Source of the DNA: an uncultured Lachnospiraceae bacterium
GTDB taxonomy: Bacteria > Bacillota > Clostridia > Lachnospirales > Lachnospiraceae
Assembly: GCA_910578645.1 (NCBI GenBank)
Contig: CAJTQI010000001.1
Location: 1-64,000, forward strand
Direction of reading: 5' to 3'
DNA: 64,000 nt
Shown: positions 1 through 8,150 of the stretch, one piece after another
How positions within the stretch are numbered: the first letter of the stretch is position 1
Layout of the letters: each line of letters begins with the position of its first letter
Translations under genes and position numbers: made by a program
Notes under the pieces: generated by a model
Databases searched by the model: none
The model's input: the letters and a program-made list of their open reading frames with translations, nothing else
What the model was told of the DNA's origin: nothing

Positions 1-1
1 A

Positions 2-430
2 AAAGGCATGGCCACCGGGGACATAGAATCCCATATGGAGGAGCTTTACGATATCCATATCTCAGACAGCGCCATCAGCCGGATTACAGACAAAATCCTT
101 CCCATCGTAAAGGAATGGCAGGAACGTCCATTAGAAGAAGTCTGTGCAGTAGCCTTTATGGATGCCATCCACTATCATGTCCGCAGTGGGGGACGTATTG
201 TAAAGCGTGCCGTCTACATTGCCCTTGGTATCGGCATGGAGGGGAAAAAGGACATCCTTGGCATGTATGTGGGGAAAACGAGAGCGCCAAGTTCTGGCTC
301 TGTATTATGAACGGACTTAAGAACCGGGGCGTGGAAGACACCCTGATTGCCTGCGTGGATGGGCTTATGGGCTTCCCACAGGCGATAGAGGCGGCATATC
401 CGAAGACCGAGATTCAGCAGTGTGTGACGG
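2..430 (+). pseudogene. IS256-family transposase fragment, frameshifted and truncated
   Basis: Remnant of a DDE transposase of the IS256 (MULE-like) family, open at the left window edge. The reading frame shows the family pattern of a YAKGM-like start, a first catalytic Asp in FMDAIHYHVR (about 160) and a second Asp in CVDGLMGFP (about 355). Near 270-280 one G is missing from the GGGG/AAAA run, so the frame shifts before ESAKFW. The sequence stops resembling the family after IQQCV (about 425), so the catalytic Glu and C-terminus are lost. It cannot make an active transposase. It belongs to the decayed mobile DNA left of the 31-kb element. Confidence 0.8.
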
Positions 431-561
431 CTATTCCTTATCAGGTTTTGGAGCCGGGGAGGTTTGGCTGTTGCCACGTTCCATGCGTTCATCAACAGCT
501 TTTTTGATGTAACTGTTTACCTTTTCACCGGCAGTATCGGTAGTAGCTTATTTATAAAAAT

Positions 562-1014
562 TTGAGTGATGGCTGTAAATTTCATATTCAGGACTTAAAG
601 ACAGATGCAGGTCGGCGTGATATTCCTCTGACGACCAGTGCAAGAAAAAGTTTGATAAGGCAGAAAGAAGTATATCTTTTGTTAGGTAAAATAATGAAGC
701 AGCAGGAAGTGGAAGGAGTTTCTGATTTTGTCTTTACAAATACACTGGGAAACCCCTATGCTACAAATGCAATAAATTTTGTCCTGGATAATATTGTAAA
801 GGCATATAACAAATCAGAGGACGTGCAGGCAGGTCGGGAACATAGAGAGCCAGAGCCGTTACCTCATGTATCAGTGCGCATATTAAGGCATACTGCTTGT
901 ACAATAATGGCAGAATCAGAGCTTAAGCCTAAAGTACTACAGTATATTATAGGACATGCAAATGTATCTGTTACATTGGATGTATACACTCATTTAGACT
1001 TTACGATGATTTAG
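562..1014 (+). pseudogene. tyrosine recombinase (integrase) C-terminal fragment
   Basis: C-terminal catalytic part of a Tn916-type tyrosine integrase of about 150 residues. It retains the RILRHTACT box (His/Arg of the active site), the YIIGHANVSVT box and the terminal Tyr in DVYTH. The N-terminal DNA-binding domain and the first catalytic Arg are missing, and there is no ribosome binding site at 562. It resembles the intact integrase at 30930-32144 in motif spacing but is clearly diverged. It ends 185 bp before the 23-bp repeat at 1199, much like the intact integrase ends 129 bp before the repeat at 32273. I infer that it is the right end of an older related element inserted at the same site. 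Confidence 0.8.
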
Positions 1015-1198
1015 GAGAAAGTGGAAAAAGTGCAAGAAAATATGAAGATTGGGTAAATGATATTGGCCTGCTGTATCTGCTATAAAATGCTATGTGCAGC
1101 AGGATTTTTCAAAAAGGGTACAAAATATAGATTTTTAAAATTGGTTATACATTACAAAACCCCATTTTATCAGAAATTTATGGAATTTTCACACAATT

Positions 1199-1221
1199 TT
1201 AGCACTCGCCTCTTGACAGTG
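1199..1221 (+). other. attL-type direct repeat, left end of the 31-kb element
   Basis: A 23-bp sequence beginning TTAGCACTC and ending CCTCTTGACAGTG. It recurs at 32273-32295 with one mismatch (G here, A there, at the tenth base). The left half is a CIRCE half-site. Here the right half is not the CIRCE arm but element DNA (GGAGGGTGCG), as expected for a recombination junction. The exact crossover within the repeat cannot be read from one sequence. Confidence 0.75.
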
Positions 1222-1250
1222 GAGGGTGCGTTCCGACTTGTTTCATAGTG

Positions 1251-1284
1251 TGCCGTAAGTGCCTGTTTTACGGGACTTGCGGCA
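1251..1284. other. hairpin near the element's left end
   Basis: TGCCGTAAGT at 1251-1260 pairs with ACTTGCGGCA at 1275-1284 (10 bp, one G-T pair) around a 14-nt loop. It lies 30 bp inside the left end and has no U-run. It could be a terminator shielding the element from flanking transcription, or a host-factor or recombination accessory site. Confidence 0.4.
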
Positions 1285-1334
1285 TATTCTATTATTTATC
1301 AGGGTTCATCAAAAATCGTCATTTTATGGGAAAA

Positions 1335-1353
1335 TGGTGTAGTAAATGGTGTA
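1335..1353 (+). repeat. paired TGGTGTA arm-type sites, left end
   Basis: Two TGGTGTA copies start at 1335 and 1347, 12 bp apart. A matching pair sits near the right end (32170 and 32181). Tn916-type integrases bind short direct repeats inside each element end through their N-terminal domain, so these are the best candidates for left arm sites. Confidence 0.5.
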
Positions 1354-1566
1354 CCGGATGAATGGCAGGAGGGTGTCTTGGGTGTAAGTGATTTTCGATT
1401 CTGATTTATGCTTTTCATGTTGGGATTTCAGTAACAGGAAGCCGAGGGTTGAACTGTTACAGGTTTCAGAAAAATCAGATTGTGAGTCCTTGCACGATAG
1501 GATATAATAATAGTAACTTAATGATGAGATAGCAAAAGAAGAGACAGTCAAGAAGGCGGTGATTAG

Positions 1567-2364
1567 ATGGCTGGAGAAGAAATACGGCAGGACAGCAGGA
1601 CCGTAGAGCAGATTGTTGACGGAATGAGTTTATTCGATGACGATCTGATGTCTATGGTTTTTGATGGTAATATAGAAGCAACGGAGCTTCTGTTAAAGAT
1701 TATACTGAAAAAAGACGATATCCAAGTTATAAGCGTTGTAGGGCAGAGAGAATTGCAAAGTCCTGTAGTTGGCGGGCGGGATATCCGTTTGGATATTCTG
1801 GCAAAGGACAGTACGGGAAAGCACTATAATGTTGAGGTACAGCAAAAGCCGGAGGGGGCGCACATACGCCGCGCCAGATTTAACAGCAGTATGATGGATT
1901 CCCGGATGTTGAAAGCCGGGCAGGAGTTTTCAGAACTTCAGGATTCGTATATGGTGTTTATTACTCGGACGGATATTTTTAAGCGTGGGATACCGATCTA
2001 TACGATTAATCGCCATTTTGAGGAAACGAATGAGTTATTTGATGATGGTTCTCATATTGTGTATGTGAATGGAAACTATAAGGGAGACGATACGGTTGGA
2101 AGATTGATGCATGACTTTGGCTGTAAGGAATCGAAGGATATGTATTATCCGGAACTGGCTAAAGGGGTAAAGCATTTTAAGGAAGAAGGAGGGCGCGAGA
2201 GGATGTGTGAAGCGGTTGAGAAATATGCAGATAGAAAGATGTTGGATAAGCAGATAGAGCTGATAAAAAATTTGATGGATTCTATGAAATGGTCTGCGGA
2301 ACAGGCTATGACGGCTATGAAAGTATCGGATGCGGATAGGGCTATGCTTTTGGAAAAGCTGTGA
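1567..2364 (+). CDS. Rpn/PD-(D/E)XK-family nuclease (transposase-like)
   Basis: A 265-residue protein of the PDDEXK_2 / Rpn (recombination-promoting nuclease) superfamily. The core is visible as GGRDIRLDILAKDSTGK followed by YNVEVQQ (catalytic Asp and the E-x-Q form of the motif, about residues 74-98). A helical tail ends in repeated MCEAVEKYAD and QAMTAMKVSD elements. Members are annotated as PD-(D/E)XK nuclease family transposases and usually occur in many copies in Lachnospiraceae. The role is DNA cleavage, possibly promoting recombination. The start ATG at 1567 follows a weak AAGGCGG element. It is the first complete gene inside the element. A second copy of its tail lies directly downstream (2400-2561). 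Confidence 0.8.
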   Translation: MAGEEIRQDSRTVEQIVDGMSLFDDDLMSMVFDGNIEATELLLKIILKKDDIQVISVVGQRELQSPVVGGRDIRLDILAKDSTGKHYNVEVQQKPEGAHIRRARFNSSMMDSRMLKAGQEFSELQDSYMVFITRTDIFKRGIPIYTINRHFEETNELFDDGSHIVYVNGNYKGDDTVGRLMHDFGCKESKDMYYPELAKGVKHFKEEGGRERMCEAVEKYADRKMLDKQIELIKNLMDSMKWSAEQAMTAMKVSDADRAMLLEKL

Positions 2365-2399
2365 GGCGCGGATAAAACCAGGACGGAGAACGAAAGACT

Positions 2400-2561
2400 A
2401 TGTGTGAAGCGGTTGAGAAATATGCGGAAAATGTAAGATTGAATAGTCTGTTGGAGTCCATAAGAAATCTTATGGCAAATATGAAGCTAGGTGCAGAACA
2501 GGCAATGAATGTGCTTGAGGTTAATGAGCATGACAGAGAGATTTTGCAAAAAAGGTTATAA
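2400..2561 (+). pseudogene. duplicated C-terminal tail of an Rpn-like gene
   Basis: An open stretch of 53 codons starting MCEAVEKYAENVRL and ending HDREILQKRL. It is homologous to the last 60 residues of the preceding gene (MCEAVEKYADRKML to DRAMLLEKL) but diverged. It looks like the surviving end of a second, tandem Rpn-like gene. No ribosome binding site is evident. Downstream, 2705-2750 resembles 1275-1320 (GCGG-ATATTC-ATTATTTAT pattern), so a whole unit may once have been duplicated. Confidence 0.6.
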
Positions 2562-2959
2562 GATTTAGATATGAACAGTGTGGATGTAAGGAGTGTTCTG
2601 TTTGAAAAGAATGCTCCTTATTTGCGCCTATATGTCACTTATGGCAGTGAAATGATTGGCAGGCTTATAGCATGATGTGTTGGGAATCTTCTTTTGGTTG
2701 GTTTTGCGGTATATTCCATTATTTATTGGGAATGTCAAAAATCATGGATATGTAGTTTATAGTGGATAATGAGGATGAATGTTTGTGGGGATACAAAATA
2801 AAATTCTGGAAACTGAATGAATTATTATTATGATGTGATGGAATGGGATAGGAAGTCGTTAAGGCTTCCTATTTTTGACGCTGTTGTATTTAGAAAAGTA
2901 ATTAAGTATAATTAGTATAGATGAAAAATTAGTCAATAATACTCGATGGAGGATGTAGT
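2562..2959. other. AT-rich intergenic stretch upstream of the SIR2 gene
   Basis: No convincing gene. It contains the weak repeat of 1275-1320 noted above, a short hairpin-like GGAAGTCGTTAAGGCTTCC near 2850-2870, and the upstream region of the SIR2 gene with AT-rich -10-like sequences near 2905-2920 and a GATGGAGG ribosome binding site at 2944-2951. Confidence 0.4.
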
Positions 2960-5533
2960 ATGGGTAAAGAACGAGTTTATTCCTACATAGAAGAAATTGC
3001 TATGAGGCTTAAAGAATATAGAAAGTATGGAAAAGTATCACTGATGGTTGGTGCTGGCTTTTCTAAAAACGCTATAAGTAAGGGAATGAAAAACGTCCAA
3101 CCGCCTAATTGGAATGAACTTGCAGACAAAATGTACTGTGAGTTATATCCTGCGTCATCAGATATGAATGATAAACAGAAGAGCGAATGGGAAAAGCAAA
3201 GGATTATTAAGACATCGGGAAAGAATGTCACTAAATTGGCAGAAGAATATATTGTAAATTTCGATAGGAATCAAATGAATCATTTGATAGAAAATTCGAT
3301 TGCAGATGATTTATTCTTGCCGGGAGAATTACATAAGAGATTATTAAAATTGCAGTGGGAAGACATTTTTACAACGAATTATGATACTTTGTTGGAACGG
3401 GCAGCAAATCTTGTTTTTCGTGAAAGAAGTTATCAAGTTATATGTTCCCAGAACGATATACCGGGAAGTATAAGACCTAGAATAGTAAAATTGCATGGAA
3501 GTATCCCGCAAGTGAAGCCATATATAATATGTGATGAAGATTATAGGACTTATCCTGATAAATATGCGCCCATGGTAAATACAGTACAGCAGGCGATGTT
3601 GGAAACGAGATTATGTTTGATAGGGTTTTCTGGAGACGATCCTAATTTTCAAAATTGGATGGGGTGGATTAGAGATAATATGGGAGAGTGCTGCCCTGCT
3701 ATTTATCTTATTGGAATTTTTGACAGCTTAAGTGAAGTGGAAAGAAAGCTGCTAGAGAGTAAGCAGATTATAATTGTTGATATTTCTTGTTTAGTCGAAG
3801 AAAGCGAAGCAGACCGGCATAGAGCGGCGATTGCTAAGTTTTTGGAGTTATTAGAGAACTATCAAAAAGAGAAAGATATATTTCAAGACAAGCCTTATCC
3901 GCATGCAGATGCATTTTGGAAACCTGAAGATAAAAATAAATATATAAAGGAAATAGGAGAATATTCAAGTAGAATAGTAGAATATATTCAGCCCTATGTT
4001 TTATTACCAGAAAAGGTAAGAGATAAATGCGAAAAATATTTCGCAGAGCATTTTGGAGTATTAGTGCGTCAATGCAAGGAACAGTTGCCGATTGTTGAAA
4101 TTGCAGAAATTGTAAAAATTTTGAGAAAGTGTTCAATAGTTTTAGAGGACAAAAACGCAAAAGGTTTGGAAGAAATCTGCGGACATTTTAACAATATTAC
4201 CACAATAGGATGGAAGGAATTAGATGCTTTAATAGAAATAGAACTATATTTGGCAGAAATGTATCGAATAGATAGTAAAAGTTCAGAACATGAAAAGAAA
4301 ATAGCATTACTTGAAAATTTAGTTGCCCAAATGCCATGCCATAAAAATGAATTACTTATAGAAAAAATCAAAAATAGGATAGATACTTTCGACTATGAAG
4401 AGGCAAAGACTTTAACTGATGAAATAGAGGAAAGTAGCTTTGAGATTAAAGTAAAGAAAGCTGGGTTTTATAAACAATTATCAGAATATGACTTGGCAGA
4501 TAAAATATTAAGCAAATGTTCGCTAGAATTGGCGCAGATGAAAATATCAGAAGATATTTATGCGTCTTATCTGGGTTACTTAAATTTGTGTTATCGGGTG
4601 AATAAATGGAGAATTTCCGATGAATTTTCCGATGAGAATTATCTGGATAATCCCTATAATACCCGCCAGATTATAATAAAGCAGAGGGATGAATTAAGCC
4701 AGATATTTTTTCGGGATAATTGTAAAGAAGATGAGAGAATGCTGCCGTTTAATTTAAATACTAGTAAAAATGTTACTAATTATGTTGCGGGAGAAAGTCC
4801 GGCTTATAGTAGAAGCTTTAGTTATATAATTACTCTTGACAAATTATGCTTACCTTTATTTGGGGATTTAGCGAGATTGTTACCGAGATCTTATAGTGAA
4901 ATAATTGATTCAAGTAGTTGTAAAAGGTGGAAACTGTCGCTCATAGCCAGAAGTGATAATGAAAAAATCATAGATCAAATCTTTACCAGAGAGATGTTAA
5001 GTGAGGCTTGTAAAGAGGATATAGATGGATTGTTTTATTCATTGATTTCATTGGTGAATCTTTATAAATCAGAGGATGATTATTTTGAGAAAACATATAT
5101 AATATCTTTAAAAAACTGTTTAAATATACTTTCAAGACTTGTAGTTTTTATGTCAGATGAAGCTGTTGGACAATATTTAAAAATACTAAGTAAGGTAAGC
5201 AGAAGGGATGATCATCGCATAGATAGAGATATTAGTAATATCTTGAGTCGCATAGCTACAAGGTTTAACAGTGATGTCGCTAAAGCATGTCAGGATATTA
5301 TATTTAAAGAGTTTGGAGAACAGTTTTATTTGGCAAATTATTTTACTGAGTTTTCTATGGATATTGATAAAGAAAATGCACGAAGTTATTATCAAGGTGC
5401 ATTACAGTTAGTATCTAAGGGTAACATGATCGAACGTGATTGCGGTATATCACAATTATTGCTATTATGGAAAAATTGCAAACTTGAGGATTTGAGAGAA
5501 AAGATAAAAGATAAAAGATGCTATATGGGATAA
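2960..5533 (+). CDS. DSR-like SIR2 (sirtuin) defence protein, N-terminal part of a split gene
   Basis: An N-terminal SIR2 domain (residues about 20-290) is followed by a long alpha-helical region, the layout of defence-associated sirtuins (DSR1/DSR2) that deplete NAD+ on phage infection. Visible motifs are GAGFS at 31-35 (nucleotide loop), TTNYD with Asn140, KLHGS with His179 and IGFSGDDPNF at 221-230; Asn and His are the NADase catalytic pair in this family. ATG 2960 follows a good GGAGG. The frame runs into a stop at 5531-5533 just after three perfect copies of AAAAGAT (5499-5519). Removing one copy joins it in frame to the next ORF, giving about 1183 residues, near DSR1 size. As sequenced the product is 857 residues. 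The AT-rich composition suggests transfer. Defence is inferred from the family. Confidence 0.75.
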   Translation: MGKERVYSYIEEIAMRLKEYRKYGKVSLMVGAGFSKNAISKGMKNVQPPNWNELADKMYCELYPASSDMNDKQKSEWEKQRIIKTSGKNVTKLAEEYIVNFDRNQMNHLIENSIADDLFLPGELHKRLLKLQWEDIFTTNYDTLLERAANLVFRERSYQVICSQNDIPGSIRPRIVKLHGSIPQVKPYIICDEDYRTYPDKYAPMVNTVQQAMLETRLCLIGFSGDDPNFQNWMGWIRDNMGECCPAIYLIGIFDSLSEVERKLLESKQIIIVDISCLVEESEADRHRAAIAKFLELLENYQKEKDIFQDKPYPHADAFWKPEDKNKYIKEIGEYSSRIVEYIQPYVLLPEKVRDKCEKYFAEHFGVLVRQCKEQLPIVEIAEIVKILRKCSIVLEDKNAKGLEEICGHFNNITTIGWKELDALIEIELYLAEMYRIDSKSSEHEKKIALLENLVAQMPCHKNELLIEKIKNRIDTFDYEEAKTLTDEIEESSFEIKVKKAGFYKQLSEYDLADKILSKCSLELAQMKISEDIYASYLGYLNLCYRVNKWRISDEFSDENYLDNPYNTRQIIIKQRDELSQIFFRDNCKEDERMLPFNLNTSKNVTNYVAGESPAYSRSFSYIITLDKLCLPLFGDLARLLPRSYSEIIDSSSCKRWKLSLIARSDNEKIIDQIFTREMLSEACKEDIDGLFYSLISLVNLYKSEDDYFEKTYIISLKNCLNILSRLVVFMSDEAVGQYLKILSKVSRRDDHRIDRDISNILSRIATRFNSDVAKACQDIIFKEFGEQFYLANYFTEFSMDIDKENARSYYQGALQLVSKGNMIERDCGISQLLLLWKNCKLEDLREKIKDKRCYMG
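5499..5519 (+). repeat. three tandem AAAAGAT heptamers inside the SIR2 gene
   Basis: Perfect copies at 5499-5505, 5506-5512 and 5513-5519. Because 7 is not a multiple of 3, gain or loss of a unit changes frame. With two copies the reading is K-I-K-D then A-I-W-D-N-D-V and continues to 6518; with three copies translation stops at 5533. This is the classic layout of a slipped-strand contingency locus, though a one-off inactivating duplication gives the same picture. Confidence 0.85.
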
Positions 5534-6518
5534 CGATGTGTTGCCAAGTTCTGGTTTGTATTTCCCTTTTATATGGGAGGAATTACCGCATCCTGATGTT
5601 AAGTTTTCGGAACTGTATTACCAATATCTTTTGGAAGACAGGTTTGTAACATCGGTAACAGAGTTTGGCACTATTAGGACCAATTCTCTGGGAAGTGTGT
5701 ATACATACTTGAATTTTTTTTATGCGACATCAGATATGTGTAAAAGAAAAATTGAAAAAGTGAATTTAGATGAAAATTTAGCCGTGTTTGTGCTTGAAAC
5801 GGCGTATAATTATATGTTGCATGAGGAGAGTTTGTTAAAAAGTGTTTTTGATAAATCTGCTGCAGAGGAGAAGTTTGAATATATTGCTGATCTGGTGGCA
5901 TTGGTGTATATAGGAGCTATTCATAAGGGATTTGCAGATTCTATAGGTGAAAAGATTAATGAGATATGGCAGTTGTTAAATGAGAATCAGATTGTTGTAG
6001 AAGCAATTAGAATAGTCTGTGAAATCCATAAAGGGCAGTATAGTTTATGCATGGAGCTTTTTGAAAATATTGTTTTGTCTAAAGATAAAAGGAATTATAA
6101 AAGTGTATTTATTGGCATAAGGTGTCTGTTTTTCTATCTTTATAATAAAGAAGATAAGTTTATAGAGATAGAAGAGTCGTTTGAAAAATTTATGAGTTCG
6201 ATAAAATATCTGGATGTTGAATATGCAAAAACAGTGTGGATACAGCTTGAAGCTTTGATTACACAGGACTTTTTTATGAATACGAAAGCTCAAAAGTATA
6301 TATCTTCTGCAATTCAAAAATGTATAGAGTTGTATAATGGACTTGCGCAGAAAGGGCAGAGGTTTTATATGGATGGACTATATAATTGTATAAGTACATT
6401 GCGTGATTATTATGATAGAATAATAGAATCGGATGTAACAATGACGCAGGAATTGCGGGATTGCGTTGCTGTCGCAAAAGATATTGAAAATTATGAAATT
6501 AGAAATATTTGGAGTTGA
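5508..6518 (+). CDS. C-terminal part of the split SIR2 protein
   Basis: This frame opens after a stop at 5505-5507 and runs 336 codons to 6518. The first possible start is GTG 5538, without any ribosome binding site, so independent translation is doubtful; it reads as the displaced continuation of the upstream helical region. It has no recognisable motif beyond helix-rich, Tyr/Phe-rich sequence typical of the DSR C-terminal phage-sensing half (inference from the family). Base composition and codon use match the upstream part. It would be restored by deletion of one AAAAGAT unit. Confidence 0.6.
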   Translation, partial: KIKDAIWDNDVLPSSGLYFPFIWEELPHPDVKFSELYYQYLLEDRFVTSVTEFGTIRTNSLGSVYTYLNFFYATSDMCKRKIEKVNLDENLAVFVLETAYNYMLHEESLLKSVFDKSAAEEKFEYIADLVALVYIGAIHKGFADSIGEKINEIWQLLNENQIVVEAIRIVCEIHKGQYSLCMELFENIVLSKDKRNYKSVFIGIRCLFFYLYNKEDKFIEIEESFEKFMSSIKYLDVEYAKTVWIQLEALITQDFFMNTKAQKYISSAIQKCIELYNGLAQKGQRFYMDGLYNCISTLRDYYDRIIESDVTMTQELRDCVAVAKDIENYEIRNIWS

Positions 6519-6598
6519 TGTTAGATTGTTTTAATTTCAAATAATTATACGTATGTGACATAAAAGAATTAATGCTTAAAATGGAGAAAAGAGGGTGC

Positions 6599-7654
6599 AT
6601 GGCAAAGAAAGGATTAGATATTTCTACAATACAAGCAGTGCTAAAAGATGTACAGATAAATTTAGGATGGTCATTATGCATTGGCGCTGGTACAAGTGTT
6701 CCAGCTTTACCGGATTGGTTTTCGTTGGTTGAAAGGCTGATTAATCATAATTGTTGTCCTGAAGATAAAATTGATATAGACGTATATAGAGGAATGGGGT
6801 TTTCGGCGGATGCAATGATTCAAGCAGTAAGAAATAGATTACATATAAGTGACGATGAATTTATTCATTTGCTGTCAGAAGAAGTATATGCTTCGATCAG
6901 AGATAAAATAAGTTTAAACGAATGGCAATCGTTTATAAAAGTTCATGAGGCATTTGTGTTATCCGGAATAACAGATAGAGAATGGAGAGATTTTGAAAAG
7001 GTAAAAGATTGTTTGTTAATAGATACGTCAGCAAATCTTTTGGCAGAGGTAGTTGTGGAAGCAATCAGAAATGATCAGGCACCGAAAGCCATATTGACAT
7101 TTAATGGTGAAGCAGTTTTTTTGGCACTACTTAATTATTATTATTGGATAAATCGGACAGATAACAAAAATAAATTTGATAGGATAATAAATGGTATTTC
7201 ATATAAAAATATTGGCAGAATACCATATATTCATTGCCATGGTGTGTTGCCAATAAATGATGCTAAGCCAAGAAAAGGTCGCAATGCAAATGAAAAGTTG
7301 GTATTTTTGGAAGAAAGTTATTTGCAACTTGCAAATTCGCCTATGTCATGGCAAGCGATTAATTTCATAGAAAATTGTATGCAGAGTAAAATGGTTTTTG
7401 TAGGAGTATCTTTATCAGATCCAAACATGAGGCGTTGGTTGGGCTGGATTCATAATAATAAAGTGCAGGAATTGAAAAGTAACGGAATTGCATATAGTGA
7501 ATCAACAGAGCATTTTTGGATAAATAAAAAACCTGAATCAGAGGTAGAAAGAGTATGGGTAGAGGAAAGTGTTGCACATCTGGGGGTCAGATTGGTATGG
7601 ATAGATGAATGGAATCAAGTGGGAATAGCTTTGAAGAAAATGTTGGCATTGTGA
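6599..7654 (+). CDS. second SIR2-like protein
   Basis: About 351 residues from ATG 6599 (alternatives at 6572 and 6581). It shows a diverged SIR2 fold: CIGAGTSVP at 27-35, LTFNGEAVF with Asn169 where TTNYD sits in the neighbour, HCHGVLP with His214, and VGVSLSDPNMRRWLGW at 269-284, matching IGFSGDDPNFQNWMGW of the upstream protein. There is no long C-terminal extension, so it is essentially a stand-alone SIR2-type NAD-binding domain with an inserted helical segment. It starts about 80 bp after the split SIR2 gene on the same strand and is equally AT-rich, so the two probably form one defence unit. Enzymatic activity is not proven by sequence. Confidence 0.7.
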   Translation: MAKKGLDISTIQAVLKDVQINLGWSLCIGAGTSVPALPDWFSLVERLINHNCCPEDKIDIDVYRGMGFSADAMIQAVRNRLHISDDEFIHLLSEEVYASIRDKISLNEWQSFIKVHEAFVLSGITDREWRDFEKVKDCLLIDTSANLLAEVVVEAIRNDQAPKAILTFNGEAVFLALLNYYYWINRTDNKNKFDRIINGISYKNIGRIPYIHCHGVLPINDAKPRKGRNANEKLVFLEESYLQLANSPMSWQAINFIENCMQSKMVFVGVSLSDPNMRRWLGWIHNNKVQELKSNGIAYSESTEHFWINKKPESEVERVWVEESVAHLGVRLVWIDEWNQVGIALKKMLAL

Positions 7655-7700
7655 TAATTGCAATTAGTCCGAAGCGGGTGTATTATGTAATTGGCAACTC

Positions 7701-7802
7701 CCTGACTCTCCATCCCAAAATGTTTAGGGAGAGAGCGAGGTGCTTTCCAAAAAGGAGAATATTACTCTCCTTTTTGGAATCAGGGTATCTCGGAAAGTCA
7801 GG
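7701..7802 (+). ncRNA. candidate structured RNA, three-way junction
   Basis: A 102-nt stretch can close with an outer stem CCTGACTCTCC (7701-7711) against GGAAAGTCAGG (7792-7802), 10 of 11 pairs. Inside are a short TCCC/GGGA hairpin (7713-7716 with 7726-7729) and a perfect 12-bp hairpin CCAAAAAGGAGA (7747-7758) against TCTCCTTTTTGG (7766-7777), loop 7 nt. It starts 46 bp after the second SIR2 gene. It could be a stable RNA, a 3-prime-end structure of the SIR2 mRNA, or a tiny inverted-repeat element. No known RNA family was recognised. Confidence 0.4.
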
Positions 7803-7922
7803 TTAAAATAAAGTTTTTACAGAAATCAGTGAATGAAAGACTTGTTTATTTCAGTTAATTGTGTTAGCATGTAACCGTTGAATGAACAAACTATTGATCA
7901 GGAAAGAAAAGGAGGGCTTACC

Positions 7923-8003
7923 ATGCAGAAAAATACAACAATCCAGAACAGAAGAATGCAACTGACGATCAAAGGTATGTCACTCCACGCGCTTTGTAGA
8001 TAG
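7923..8003 (+). CDS. 26-residue leader or micro-protein upstream of rtcB
   Basis: ATG 7923 follows an excellent AAGGAGGG ribosome binding site with 6-nt spacing and runs 26 codons (MQKNTTIQNR start, SLHALCR end, three basic residues in the middle). It is followed by a hairpin (TAGAAATTTCC 8023-8033 with GGAAACTTCTA 8046-8056) and a rho-independent terminator at 8092-8114, then rtcB. The arrangement of strong RBS, short peptide, hairpin, terminator and gene is that of a transcription attenuator. No function is recognised for the peptide itself. Confidence 0.5.
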   Translation: MQKNTTIQNRRMQLTIKGMSLHALCR

Positions 8004-8091
8004 CTTTATTTTATTGCGCCTATAGAAATTTCCGATAATGATTGTGGAAACTTCTATTGTCCTGCACTGTATAGATAGTGGAAGAATAGTC

Positions 8092-8114
8092 AGCACCTTT
8101 GAGGTGCTTTTTTT
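8092..8114 (+). terminator. rho-independent terminator in the rtcB leader
   Basis: AGCACCT (8092-8098), loop TTG, AGGTGCT (8102-8108) followed by a run of seven T. It lies 37 bp upstream of rtcB, so it either ends the leader transcript or acts as an attenuator for rtcB-prfH. Confidence 0.8.
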
Positions 8115-8150
8115 GCGCCCATTTTTACAAAGAAAAGGAAAAGCAGAATT

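Noticed and set aside
5538..6518. Independent gene starting at GTG 5538
   Set aside because: No RBS, frame is open upstream to 5508, and one heptamer deletion fuses it to the SIR2 gene; treated as the displaced C-terminus.
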